Shown: positions 12,139 to 23,580, counted from the stretch's first letter. The stretch is 64,000 nt of DNA from Steinernema hermaphroditum (GCA_030435675.1 CM059622.1:16430001-16494000); one strand, 5' to 3'. The notes: generated by a model from the letters alone, not told the origin. Numbers and translations are program-made.

Positions 12139-13042
12139 TTAAAGGTGGAGCAGTGACATCAACCTGTTAATGATGGCATTCGTTGTTGAGGCTGAAAAAC
12201 TGTTCGCAATCTTGGCTTTTTTCTGGAGCTCCTTTAGGTCATGTCCTGTGTAGGCGTTGACTACTTGACGAGCCAGATGTTTCATGCCGCACTGATCAAT
12301 TTCCGTGAGGTACTTCTGTAGACATTTGGCTTCGTCAATCTCGAGCAATTTCCTCTCGACTGTCGATTTTAGAATGCTACATTGGTAGCGGTCGATGAGC
12401 AATAAAAGTTTTGCAATAATATCTGTGGAAAGAAGGCTAAGGTCGACCTCAATTCCATACAGGAAGTACAGAAGAACTTCAATGGGAAAGATTTGATCTT
12501 CGACTGCGATTCTAATCTCTTCACTGGATTTAAATGCTTCGGCAAAGAAGGGAGAGTGCATGGATAAAATCTGAAATCAGTGGCGTGTCGGAAAAATGTT
12601 CCTGTGGTGCGTCGAGTTTGCGTATGTGCAGGTCTTCAATGCTGACTTCCAAATCCAAAGTAAGTGTAGAAGATCCGCTGAGAAACGACTTCCATTGCGA
12701 GAAAGTGTAAGAGACTACATCCGAAAAAACAGACGAAAGATTCTCTCTCTAAAACCGAATCAAATTTTCAAACGATCAATGAATATACCACTAGCTTACC
12801 TCCAACACAACCTTTTTCTCCTTATCGGCTCCGACAAGAGAGCAAACAGATTCGAAGCAACCATGATAAAGCGTTTTGTGTGAGTCCACAAGAAAAAGAT
12901 ATACTCGCAGATCATCTTTGACGAGGTTCAAATGTACTTGAAACCTCTCTCCGGCGATTTCTTGCGGCTCTCCGAATTCCTTCGATTCTGCGGTCACCTC
13001 TGACGCTTCGAACGTGATGGTGAACTGGCCAGAACCTTCCAT
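12139..13042 (-). pseudogene. MATH-BTB (BATH) gene, apparently damaged
   Basis: BATH proteins are Cullin-3 substrate adaptors: MATH binds substrate and BTB binds the ligase. Exon 13042-12800 encodes the first half of a MATH domain (from MEGSGQFTITFEAS; includes RFQVHLNLVKDDLRVYLF). A second exon starting at 12748 gives the MATH end (FSQWKSFLSGSSTLTLDLEV). A BTB frame (LSMHSPFFAEAF, then the BTB helices and a C-terminal helical tail) runs to 12139. Between the MATH end and LSMHSPFF, at about 12580-12565, the frame must change by one base, there is no GT donor for a small intron, and the usual D-V-x-L-x-V...K-F-x-V start of BTB is missing. I infer a short deletion plus frameshift; a sequencing error or an unusual splice is the alternative. 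The foldback element begins 139 bp upstream of the inferred start. Confidence 0.6.
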
Positions 13043-13180
13043 GATGCCAGCAGGTAACAAAGCTACGATGTCCAAACACATAAATGAATCGGAGACCGAG
13101 CAGAGCGATGCCAGACCTTTCTCATTGCATAGGCATTCTGTGGCTAAGTGACTCTGCTGATAAACCAATGTATCAAGAAC

Positions 13181-14064
13181 GGCTCCATGTCTTTAGCGCG
13201 CAAAACCACTTGGCGCGCAAAACCACTTGGCGCGCAAAACCACTTAGCGCGCAGAACCACTTAGCGCGCAGTCCACTTAACGCGCAATCCACTTAGCGCG
13301 CAATCAACATAGCGCGCAATCAACTTAGCGCGCAATTGCGCGATGTCAACTTAGCGCGCAAAACCACTTAGCGCGCAGAACCACATAGCGCGCAGAACCA
13401 CATAGCGCGCAAAACCACATAGCGCGCAAAACCACTTAGCGCGCAGAACCACATAGCGCGCAGAACCACTTAGCGCGCAGAATGAGATCGCGAGTTAAAC
13501 CTAAAACCTAAACCGGAGCCTAAGTGAAGCTTCGACTCGAAACCATCACGACAACAGGGCTCGCCCTTCGGGCTCGCGTTAAATATCTAGGCATAGTCCT
13601 AAGCCGGAGCCTAAGCCAAGCTGAGGTTTGTCTAGGCCAAGTCTGGATGTTGGGCCATGTCCAAGAATGAATACAGGGCTCGCTTCGCTCGCCCGCATCC
13701 TAATTATTTTTCATATATATCAACAAAAAAGTGACACCGAGCGGGGCCGAACTCGTGATCTCATTCTGCGCGTTAAGTGGACTGCGCGCTAAGTGGTTCT
13801 GCGCGCTATGTGGTTCTGCGCGCTATGTGGTTCTGCGCGCTAAGTGGTTTTGCGCGCTATGTGGTTCTGCGCGCCAAGTGGTTTTGCGCGCTAAGTTGAC
13901 ATCGCGCAATTGCGCGCTAAGTTGATTGCGCGCTATGTTGATTGCGCGCTAAGTGGATTGCGCGTTAAGTGGACTGCGCGCTAAGTGGTTTTGCGCGCTA
14001 AGTGGTTTTGCGCGCCAAGTGGTTTTGCGCGCTAAGTGGTTTCGCGCGCTAAAATCGTGTCACG
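13181..14064. mobile_element. Foldback element, arms of 17 repeated units
   Basis: This 884-bp element has near-perfect inverted arms at 13193-13496 and 13750-14053 (304 bp each) around a 253-bp spacer. Each arm is a tandem array of 17 units of 16-17 bp with core TTAGCGCGCARAACCAC. Variant units occur in the same order in both arms: units 5-9 (including the odd unit with AATTGCGCGATGTCAAC) are identical. The arms end in AATGAGATCRCGAGTT. The flanking 9-bp direct repeat ATCAAGAAC (13172-13180 and 14065-14073) looks like a target-site duplication, which fits a Mutator-like non-autonomous element. Open frames inside are by-products of the repeats. Confidence 0.8.
13497..13749. other. Spacer of the foldback element
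   Basis: The loop is GC-richer than its flanks and carries its own short repeats: CCGGAGCCTAAG twice (about 13513 and 13602) and two ACAGGGCTCGC...-type strings (about 13552 and 13673), each followed by a small self-complementary CGCCCTTCGGGCTCG or GCTTCGCTCGC tract. There is no coding potential. The right edge holds a GAGTTCGGCCCC string on the minus strand that resembles a weak Pol III B box. Confidence 0.5.
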
Positions 14065-14641
14065 ATCAAGAACCTCCCTACTATGTCCTGTTTTTCAAGA
14101 CTGCTCCCATATGCATATCCAAAGGCTTGACACAGCTAACACCCTTGACGATATCGGACTTTCGTTGTTGTCCATCAGTAGTTCCTCGTTCCCATCTTAA
14201 ACTTCGTTTCAAAGTTTCATTTTACCTTTAAGTGCACCGTGTTTGTAGTATTTCACTCTCACTAAGATCGGTTTCAATTCGCCATTCATTCATGCGAACT
14301 CGTTTGTTAAGCACTTTCGATGGTCGTCACATGAAAAATAACAAACTCAAGTATTTGTATACCATCACGTATACCATTTGTTCCTGTCATGCACTTGATG
14401 AGAACGATGCAGATATGTCGATACAAATTGATCCTTTTTGGGATAAGTTTAGTATAAATAAGAGCGTAACTTGAAGTATCTACAGGGAAGTGTTCATTGT
14501 TGTCGTTTCGTCGTTGTTTTGTGCAATGCTAGTTTAACTTAAGCTACGTTTATCGTCTATCCATAAATGAATAGCCGTAGTCTGTAGATTTTCTTTTCTG
14601 GAGCAGTCGCATTCGATTCAGAGAAAATGAGTTCTGAGGCC

Positions 14642-14694
14642 GGCGTCGAACCAACCCCGACCGATTACAAATCTAACGCCTTCGCACTGAGCCA
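14642..14694 (-). repeat. tRNA-like head (A box and B box)
   Basis: On the minus strand a TGGCTCAGTGCG A-box-like string (14694-14683) is followed 30 bp later by a GGTTCGACGCC B box (14652-14642), with TTTGTAAT in the anticodon-loop position. There is no 7-bp acceptor stem, so it is not a functional tRNA gene. It fits a tRNA-derived SINE head or a decayed tRNA. Confidence 0.45.
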
Positions 14695-15235
14695 CACAGG
14701 CACAACAGAGACACCGCTTCACTGACAATACACCTGTTAGGCCATCCATTTATTTACAGTGTTGGACTGGATAAGCATGCATCTATAAATGCCAACGGTT
14801 TGAGCCGTCAGAACCGCCCGACCACCCTCGCTTCGCAAGCTGAAAATACCCGCCAACTCCAAAGCCTTTCATACGAAGCATTCCGTAAACATTCCCAAAT
14901 GGTTTCTTGCATCTTTCATGTTATAAACTTTCACATTTCGTTGGCGTTCAAATTAGATTAGTTCTGCACCACAGTAGGTGTCGGAACTCAATATTTTTTT
15001 TCAATTTTTACCCTTTCGTAAACATAATTCATTGACTCAATTGGATTATTTCCTTCAAGTTTCAGTGAGTTTAACTTATGTTCCACTTGTCACATGATCT
15101 AGAAGCGTGTGCTATAGATCTACACCACCCCCTATATCATATTTTTACCACACGCTTTGTCCAAAATTCGTCCATTTGTACCTACATTGAGCATGTGGCC
15201 ACGTTCGGGCACACTGTGACATAAGCGGACGTCGC

Positions 15236-15475
15236 TTGTGTTCTGCTGTTAGCGCAGCTAACGAAAGAAGTTTAATGCAGATTTTATTGCTTTTGACATG
15301 TTGTCCCATGCCCCTCGATGATAAAGGGCCTCATCAATCTTTGAAGCACCTGCGTGATCTTCTGGACTCGACAGACGCATATGCAAGGACGCATATAATG
15401 TATGACATTGGCTGCATTGGCCCTTGTTTTAATGTTACAATCAGTGATGTGGTTTTGCGGGCTATTTTTAATTAA
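15236..15475 (+). other. Possible transposase fragment (KDZ-like)
   Basis: An 80-codon open frame contains a leucine-rich stretch then HIMYDIGCIGPCF. The YD-[IV]-[GA]-C context recalls the catalytic-core motif of KDZ-type (Kyakuja/Dileera/Zisupton) transposases. Only this short motif is recognisable, with no flanking frame or terminal repeats, so this is a guess. Confidence 0.15.
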
Positions 15476-16199
15476 CTCCGGTCTTATGGATTATATGCAT
15501 TGTAACCACTCGTAAGGCGCGGTTCGAGAGAGTCTGACGAACAGAGAAAAGCTCATTTTCCTATTCGGGCACATGCTCGAAAAGCTCTCTAGCAGATGCT
15601 TTATCACCTTTAACAGCTACGCATTCGGTTCTGTGCTTGGCTCGGAACATCCCAGACCTTAGTAGTCGTGAAACCTGACCACAGTTATCGTCACATAGCG
15701 CAGGACGAGTTGCTCCAATCCATTTACACAATTGTTTGTGTGCACTGCGTGGAAAGCAGTTCAACAATTCGTAGTCTAGAAACCTTTCATTGCCTTGTTT
15801 TTCCAGCGGTCTCTCCGTACGAACCTATAAATTCTCCAAATCATTCATAGCATATGCATTTCCATTTGTATGTACTTGATTTTCGTGGGATTTGCCGTGT
15901 TTGTGCGGTGAAGATTTAAGACCTATATCACTCAACAAGACACTGAAATGGTTTAGAAGCATGATTAACTGTCCTCGTATATAGTAATGTACGTCAGTTG
16001 ACCTTCCCAGTGGTAAACAAGGACAGGTTGGTTTAATTATTCACGTGATACGTTTCAACATGTTAGCGTTGGTACATAATTCTACGAATAGGGTGGGGTA
16101 AGAGCAACTTTTGAAATGTCCATTTTCAATGAGAAACTGTATGCTGAAAAGCTTAAATAAAAACAACGCTTTCAAACTGGCTGTGCAAATTATTATACA

Positions 16200-16365
16200 C
16201 AGGGTGGCGCATAAGTCCAAGAACAGTTTTATGATAGAAGGCTCTGGATTTCGCTCGAACAGCTTTTGCACAGCTCGAATCGTCGCTGTAGTCAGCCATT
16301 TTGCCTTCCGAAATGTGGCCTCGGAAGCTATTCTATGCTTTTTTTTATTGAAAGAATGATTCACC
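16200..16365 (-). mobile_element. Tc1/mariner-like fragment
   Basis: Plus-strand CAGGGTGGCGCATAAGTCC at about 16201 looks like a mariner terminal inverted repeat. Adjacent minus-strand sequence reads TTATIRAVQKLFERNPEPSI, resembling the R-x-R-R-N-P-x-x-S segment in the DNA-binding half of Tc1/mariner transposases. The frame runs into the TIR-like end almost at once, so this is an internally deleted remnant. Confidence 0.35.
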
Positions 16366-17617
16366 GTCTTTGATATCTGATTGATGTTGTACTATTGATG
16401 AATAGTGCATCGGTTTATATTATAGCGCCTTTGAACGACATTGCAATGTAGGGAATTGTGGTGAACTCTCTGAGTGCTACTCGAAGCGTTCTAATCCTTA
16501 ACATCCTGGTACTTCCATTATTTCCCGCTTTCCGTGTACTGCTACTTTCTGTTAGATGTTTGCTCCAACATGAATGCCGAACTTAGTCGGAGTAATCATG
16601 ATCAGGACCCGTTTTAGTCTGTGGTGTTGATGTAGCCTGAAAATCGATAATGACATTTTAAAGTGGTCAGGTCTTGCGTTGAGATTATCTGGGAATCTGG
16701 CAGTTTTTCGGTATTTACACTCCTCCTTGGGGCAAAACCAAAATTACAGGCTGAATCCAGATTTTTGTTTGTCTACAGCCCGAAGTTCTAATCTCAAAGC
16801 TACCTTCCTCGAATGCCAACCCTTGCTTTAATTTCCTTGATCTCTCCATCTATTACAACAAGTTCCCTATCCCTATTTTCCCAGCACGCACGTGAATTTC
16901 CTCGTCAATGTTTTTTTCACCTTTCACTCGTAAACAATTTATGAACAAACTTGTATACACACCTGTTGTCCTCCGTGGGTTTAGGCCTTTCCAGTGAGAG
17001 CTGTGGCAATCTGTTTGCCATCAGGATTTCATTTACTTCGTTTTCCACGCCCCACAACACCAGAAATGCGTTCTTGTTCAATGACGTGTTCTTGCTATGA
17101 TTTACGTATTTGATCCATTTTCCGCTGAGCAGCCTGTATTTCAAATCACCGCCCACCTAGTCCATGAACTTTCCTCTAAAATAAAAAGCTATAATTAAAA
17201 AGCACTAAAAGTTGGACTTGTACATGATCAGTGCGTCAAAACATAGGCCGACTGCACGCTCGGGCTAAGTTCGAGTCCAGCTGAATGCGCCGTTTTATTG
17301 TGGATGCACCTGGAGCAGTATCAAGAACACTTACGTGTTTCGAGCACTACGTGATAGATAACATAAATAGGCTACTGTAAAGCGGTTTTATGGAGGATAA
17401 CCAGGCCAAACGACTGTGTGGAGGCCAATCGTGACGAGACCATGCGGAAGATCCAGCGAGACAATCGGGTTTTCCGGTCGGGCATCCGAATCAAGAAGAT
17501 ACTTTCGATAAGCAAACCTGGGACAGTCAACGCCAGAACCCAGAGTAGTCCCTTGAGAGCTCTGAAATTGTACCAGCAGCTAATACAATCCGTGAGGAAA
17601 GGTTAACTGCCACTGGT

Positions 17618-17671
17618 TGGCTGATTGGCAGTGCGTTTGACTGCCATGCTGGGGGTCGGTGGTTCGGTTCC
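17618..17671 (+). repeat. tRNA-like head (A box and B box)
   Basis: TGGCTGATTGG (17618-17628) is a good A box and GGTTCGGTTCC (17661-17671) a good B box, with tRNA-like spacing. No acceptor stem closes around them. It is followed by CTCGTGGGGTCTG and an ordinary tail. I read it as a SINE head. Confidence 0.45.
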
Positions 17672-17862
17672 TCGTGGGGTCTGTCGCAAAGAGCCGCCCG
17701 CTTCGCGACGAATTGGTATTTAACTTTGTAAATTTTCCAGTTCGGGTTTCCGGGAGCCCAAAAATCTGAAGTTCCGACCGGGTTCGGGTAACCGGACAAC
17801 CAGTGATAGGAAAAAGTCAGATAGGAACACCCTCTTATGATCTACTGTGGCCGACTGTACTC

Positions 17863-17925
17863 GTGGAGTGGTGCGAAGAGAGCACAGACGATTAGAGAAA
17901 AACGTGGGTCCTTGCCACATCCCTT
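17863..17925 (-). repeat. Dispersed pyrimidine-rich repeat, copy 1
   Basis: On the minus strand this reads TTTCTCTAATCGTCTGTGCT followed by CTCTTCGCACCACT. Related copies lie on the plus strand at about 24808-24855, 26238-26285 and more weakly 21405-21440. The conserved core is CGTCTGYGCTCTCTTC then CACCGCTCC. It is non-coding, probably a piece of a dispersed transposon. Confidence 0.45.
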
Positions 17926-18926
17926 TATACCATCGATACAATTGTCACCGGAGGGGCTGTTCCCGGTCGATTCGAATTGACATGATTTTTCGTGTCGTGT
18001 CCAATGAACATTTGTATCCGAAAATTCCTCCACTCAACACATCCAATAACGCACAAATAATGACCAACTCAATCGTAGGATCATTGAACTCTTATCAGAT
18101 CTAATCTATCAAATTTAACGACCTCTTTGAAAACACTTCTAGTTTTGTGCCATTTTCAAATGTCATTACGTAAAGTGTGCGTTGTCCACGTTAAAGTTCA
18201 ACGCGACCAATTCCATTATCTTTGCAGCGAAATGTTCAAAACTAATTTCGGAATATGAACAACAGCAATTATCCATAATTTCGTTGAATCTTTGCGCAAG
18301 AATAACCTGCTGTGCGGAGTCCCTTGAAATGTTGCAGGAGTCCGCAATCGTTTCTGATCTCTTCCTACACCTGTCTTCGTCAGCGTGAGTGTACATTGCT
18401 CCTTGTTGTGGGAGCATGACTTAACATGACATAAGTTGCTGTTCAGTTCCAGTCACTTGTGTATTTTCTCATATTCTACAAACCTCTAGCGGCAGAAATG
18501 TTGCACTTACCCAAAATTGTTTTCTTTGCAAGTTTTTCACCTGGTTCTGACGTGTTCTGGCATGTTCTTTTACTACAAATATGCACGCATTATAGGTCAA
18601 CTGATTGACCTGAACTGCTTTTGGAAATACTAACCAAGGAACGCCAATTTATTTTGGTTTTGTAGTAAACAGCAGGTGTTACACTATCCCCTATTTGGAT
18701 TGATGCATTGGAAAATTTGATATGTCGAACACCCTTAATATACCTTCTTTTACAGTAAATTATGGTTTCCAATAGATAGAACAATGGCTTTGTCCGCCTT
18801 ACTTGTGGATTTATTCACGTTTGGTATTTGGCACAAAATCGGAGAACAGCAAGCCTTACACTTTTATCACTGTCTCAACAGCTCTTTCAGTGCGAATTAG
18901 GGTGGGCCATAGAACTCAGTCCAAAC

Positions 18927-19106
18927 CAGAGATGGGCAACGATTGAGTATATCCGTATCAACCGGTTAACCGGTTAGCCAACCGATTCAACTTATCCGTG
19001 AGGCGGTTGACTTGGTTGAGCCGATCCTCAGCCGTGAGCCGTCAATTGTCAACCAGCTCACAGATCGGTTAAACGGCTAACCGATCCGATTCCATTCCCA
19101 ACTCTG
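18927..19106. mobile_element. Short palindromic TIR element
   Basis: The element begins CAGAGATGGGCAAC and ends with the near-inverse TTCCCAACTCTG. The interior is rich in overlapping palindromes built on GGTTAACCGGTTAGCC and its complement. Related interiors occur near 27420-27485 (AGACCAGCTCAACCG) and 36748-36830 (GTGATGGGCAACGGCTCAG). It has no coding content. A clear target-site duplication is not visible. Confidence 0.45.
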
Positions 19107-19574
19107 TTATGTCGGCGCATTTACCATCTATGGCAGACATTAATATCACTATCAATATCAGTACTGTTGTGCTCAGATTTCCACAGTGGTGCTTCAGAAG
19201 TTAGTCACGTGCTTCTGTAGTTCAGCAATCGGTGCTACAAATTTTCAGGAAATTCATGTTTCGTTCGAGTTGATAGTGATGTTGAGTAATTTTTTTTGCC
19301 GAAAAACTAAGCCGACAACGAAGACGATAAAAAGTAAAGTCTAATCGAATTGATCAACCATTTACGACAAAACTCACAAGGGACTGTTCCCAAGTGATAC
19401 GCGCAGATGGAGCTGATATTTGGTACGGTGGTAGAGGTGCATCTGAGAAGTGGAGCACACAAAAACTCGCGTGCCAAAAATGAAGCTATCCACCCTAAAC
19501 AGGGCCCCGAAGTTACCAAAATTCACGACACTCAATACAGTGGCATTGAATTGCAATGGCACGTTGTGCTCGGG

Positions 19575-19627
19575 TGGTCGAGGGGTAGTGCTCTGAGACG
19601 CCAGTCTACGGTCTCGGGTTCGATTCC
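19575..19627 (+). repeat. tRNA-like head with perfect A and B boxes
   Basis: TGGTCGAGGGG and GGTTCGATTCC match the Pol III internal promoter consensus exactly and are spaced as in a tRNA of the Ser/Leu type. The flanks do not form an acceptor stem. This is the best preserved head of the tRNA-derived repeats in the window. Confidence 0.55.
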
Positions 19628-19874
19628 CACAGAGAATCTATTATGTTTCGATTTTCCTTCTTTTCACCGAAACTGTACGTTATTATGTTTCTTGGTGTTT
19701 AACAACACCGTTTCTTGTCTTGCATCAAATGTAGCCTAAAAAACCCTTTGCACGAATCCGAACTGGTAACCCAGATTTCACTTTTGTGGTGAAGCTGTTT
19801 TTCGTTCTTTCACGGTCCCCTCTCTTTTGCTAATTACCTCAGGACATCAAACCAAAGAAGAATGGCTGGGATGG

Positions 19875-19927
19875 GTGTCGAACTCGGATCCCAAAAACGG
19901 CAACCAAGAGACTATCCAGCTCGACCA
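19875..19927 (-). repeat. tRNA-like head, minus strand
   Basis: Minus-strand TGGTCGAGCTGG (19927-19916) as A box and GAGTTCGACAC (19885-19875) as a degenerate B box. It lies in the centre of the inverted pair at 19560-20300. Confidence 0.4.
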
Positions 19928-22142
19928 CATAAACAGTTGGCGCTCAGCCAGCAAAGTTGACTATATTCAATAAAACGCGACTTTCAGAAGGCATTTACGC
20001 GTATATGTGTTTGTATTGGCCAGAATCGAATAGGATCTGTCGTTCTGACATCTTAAACGATAAGGGGAGAAGGGGGAACGCGAAAGAATGAAAATCAACT
20101 CCACGACAAAGGTGAAATTCGGGTTACCAGTTCCGATTCCTGCAAAGGGTTCCAAACCAATGATCAGTGTTGGTAAACGCCAGGAGATGTGAAAATATGC
20201 TGTTATGGTTAGAAGAAAGAAGATGGAAGCACAATAAAACCTGGTTGGGCTCGAACCCGAAATCGAAATCGAAACATAATAGATTCTCTGTGGGAAATTC
20301 AAAAAGCGTTCAAATTAAGACAAAGAGGTCGAAAATTGGACCAACATGTTTCTTGATTCTAAACCTTCCATAATATTTGAGAAAGGAGCTGACGCCTTGG
20401 AAGCATGCTTTGGACTTGACATTTAAAGATGTAAGGACGAGTTAAACATGCGTGATCATATCAGTAAGGATTCACTGAAACCAGGCCATTTTTTGTGTTC
20501 CAAACCCAATACAACGGGTCACAAACGTTATTTTAACTCATCAGCTCGATGACGCTTTAGTACCGCTTTAAAATGCCGACCGTACCCTCGTCCCTGTTCT
20601 CTTGCACCTTTCCAGTTCCAAAATATCAACTTCGGCCTTTTGCAAAAGTTCAAAGCCATTATTTTTGGGTAATTACTTCCTGTGGCAATTACGACCAACT
20701 TTAGGCCCATCAAAACCGTAGGAACTTCCGTGAATACGATCTAAGATTAGAAACGTGCCAATGTCACCGATGATGTTCATCGTGCGTGAACAGAACGTGT
20801 GAAAAGCTCAAAACCGTTTAATGACTCACCTTTAGAGGAAACCATTGAAGGTTATTAAAGATAATGACCTCTTCTACGAATCCATTTCGGAGGCATAGAA
20901 ATGTGTACTTTTGTACCTATAAAAAATAGCACCGATTTGTCACCAGGAAGTGATAGAACTTTTGAACTTGGGCATTCTATCTTGAATGTACACTACGAAT
21001 CGAAATATAGAAATGAAGTGGCCGGTCCTGCGACGATTACATTGATCGATCGTATGTCAAATAGAATGACCGGCAATCAAACAGAGAAGTCATGTCTATG
21101 GGTCCCGACACGCTATTACACACTTAGTTTTTGAGTTATTTGACAATTCTTGTAACTCACAAAAAGGAATTTTTTGAAATGCAATTACTCTGAGAATGCC
21201 TCGGTGATTTGCATCCCCAATACTGTATCCCGACGAGTCCACCGAAAATACAACATTTTACAGTATTTTTATTGTTTTTGCGGGCATAATCTAGAGTACA
21301 TTGAAAGCGGCTTCCTTACCGTTCGATTTGTAGACCTCACATGTTACTTGCAAAGGCGAGAAGTATACATTAAATGCGCCTTAAAACGAAGGTATGCATT
21401 TTCTCTGTCCGTCTGCATTTTATCACACCGCTCTTTCCGAACGTTCGGATTATGTACTAGTTGTCAAATGTTGTCTTTTGTCGCCGCACTCGTTTGGGAC
21501 TTATGACTTGTTGTCAGTCAAACCTCAGTCAAACCGGTCCGTGATCTTCAATTAGCGGACAGCAATCCTAAGTCTAATCTTTGCCTGGCTTCATGCAAAC
21601 ACACCGAAAGCGTATTAGACCGAAAAGCGGTTGGTCGACGATCACAAAAAAATCCAAAAATAGCGTGCACTCCACAAGAACACACTGTATCACGCAGCAG
21701 TTGGTCTTTTCTGGCTTCGGCGCAGGGCTCGGCTTCAGAGTCGATGGCGGCGTGCGTATAGAGGCGAAAAGCCAAAAAAGAACCGGAGATGCACGTTCAC
21801 AAAGATAATGTTCTGGACAAGATGTTTAATACTTCGTTGAATAAATTTTCGACGAGTTTCGGAAACGTCCTACTTATCCATGCTGGTGAGTGGTTGACCT
21901 TCTCAATCCCTATCCTCCTATTTCAAATCTTCATCCAGCTCCATCGGAATCTTATCCAAAGCCAGATTAGACCGCGAACAGAAATCCGCTCTTTGATCTC
22001 ATCAAATCCACTGTTTTTTACACTTTTGTTGGCTTATCATAAGGCGATAATCTCATTTTGTACTAGATTCGCACCTGGGCGACAAGTAAAGAATTACTAC
22101 AATTGTGTCCACTTTATAACAGTCGAATTGGATTGACATTTA

Positions 22143-22325
22143 AAGGCCAGGTGTCCAGAATAAAAACGGGAAAAAAGATGTGTCAGATCTGCACATAAGA
22201 GTAGGCTATACAATGTGGTCAAAAAGTTCTGTGAAATGAAAAGAACGTTTTTTTGAACGGAAAATACTCGTGGTCTTCGGTCTTCCGTGTCGAGGACGGT
22301 CTCCTGGAAGCGATCCAGCACTTAT
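22143..22325 (-). mobile_element. Second Tc1/mariner-like fragment
   Basis: The minus strand from 22321 reads LDRFQETVLDTEDRRPRVF, recalling the R-F-x-E-T-G-x-x-x-D-R-P-R segment between the two helix-turn-helix units of Tc1/mariner transposases. At about 22152 the plus strand reads AGGTGTCCAGAATAAAAACG, TIR-like. The frame is broken and short, so it is a dead fragment. Confidence 0.35.
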
Positions 22326-23580
22326 TTGACAGCTATCGCGTGGGGCTTGAGGTCCTTATAGATGTCAGGATTTGACTTTCCAGCACAGTGCAGAGCGAAA
22401 AACAGCTCAGAAATTTCACAAAACTTCCTGAGCACCGTGTAACTATGGAGCATAATGGAGCCATCAGTTGTACGATCGATCTAATTCAAATGGGAAGATT
22501 CTAGCTTTGTCCTCGAATTTTATTTGGCTATGTTTTGCATGTGGAAAAATCGTGCATTTCTGCAGTGCTCACACCTGTCTGCACAAACGAAATACCTGGA
22601 ATGTGCCTAAAAATTCGTGTCCTTTAGGTCGCTCTCATGTTCCCTGTTATGAAGCTAAAGGTGATCACCACATTTCAAGTTTAGTGAATGGCTTCTAGCT
22701 ACTCGTGCAATGATAGCTATTGTTATAGCCACTATCTCGTAATATGGCCATTTGGGTCCCACGATGCATATGACTCATCACTTTTTTGATGTCAACAAAC
22801 GTAGGCATTCTGAAATCGAACCTAAATTAGTGCCTTTCCAAAAACCGTTCTCACGTAGGTCAACTTTTTATCATCATTGTGCTGATGAGGTCATCCCAAA
22901 ATTTGCACTTACCACATTTTTTCGTTTGAATGCCAATGAGATGTGCTCATGTTAAGATTAAGGTCAGAATTCTGGAAACTGTGCTAAATAAGGAAAGTCT
23001 GTAATGGTGATCAATGACCATCACTTTGCACAGCATTGGTGATTTGGTTCAAGAGATCGGTCAAAGGTGGGTTGATGTCCGAAATGCAATGCTCGCATCC
23101 GACTGAGCACACAAGTCGGTATAAGTTATTGAATGTCAACCCGAAAAGCTCGCCGGCTTACACGCACACCTAACCACGCAAACGAAAGAAACACGGTGAT
23201 ACCCAAACCAATGTGGGATATATTCTGAAGCCTTCCATGAAGGTTTTTCAGCAAAAGTGAAGGCATTCCACGAAGGCATCACTTTTTCTCAAAGTGATCA
23301 ATCTTTCTTTTGAGATTTTTGCTAATCATCGCGAATAGGTGGGAAAAGGAATGGTTCTTAAAGGAGTCCAACCAAGACCCGCAAAAATTTCAAGCAAGAC
23401 ACTACCCAATTACCCAATTATACAAACCTCATCTTTGTTGAATAATGAATGGTAAGCCTACCGGGAATTCGCTAGTTGTATTCGGATTGCTTGTTGTATT
23501 CATGGCTGGAATTCAATTGGAAAAGACAAACAAAAGCCTACAAGATAAAAGGAAAAGAAATGAAAATATTAGCAGCGATA

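Larger units (their letters stand above)
19560..20300. repeat. Diverged inverted pair of tRNA-headed elements
   Basis: The block at 19626-19652 (CCCACAGAGAATCTATTATG) recurs inverted at about 20262-20290. The block at 19738-19860 (CCCTTTGCACGAATCCGAAC, then TTTCACTTTTGTGGTGAAGC) recurs inverted at about 20040-20152. The two arms therefore face each other around a centre at about 19870-20030. The left arm starts with an A box at 19575-19585 (TGGTCGAGGGG) and a perfect B box at 19617-19627 (GGTTCGATTCC). Confidence 0.55.

Noticed and set aside
13193..14053. CRISPR-like array
   Set aside because: Units are 16-17 bp with no unique spacers, the arms are mirror images, and the DNA is eukaryotic.
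13731..14231. Open frames rich in ALSGLRAKWFCAL repeats
   Set aside because: They are the translation of the 16-17 bp foldback units, present only because some unit runs have lengths in frame.
21789..22136. 115-codon frame as a membrane protein gene
   Set aside because: Hydrophobic by AT-rich composition only, no splice context, and it lies in repeat-rich DNA.
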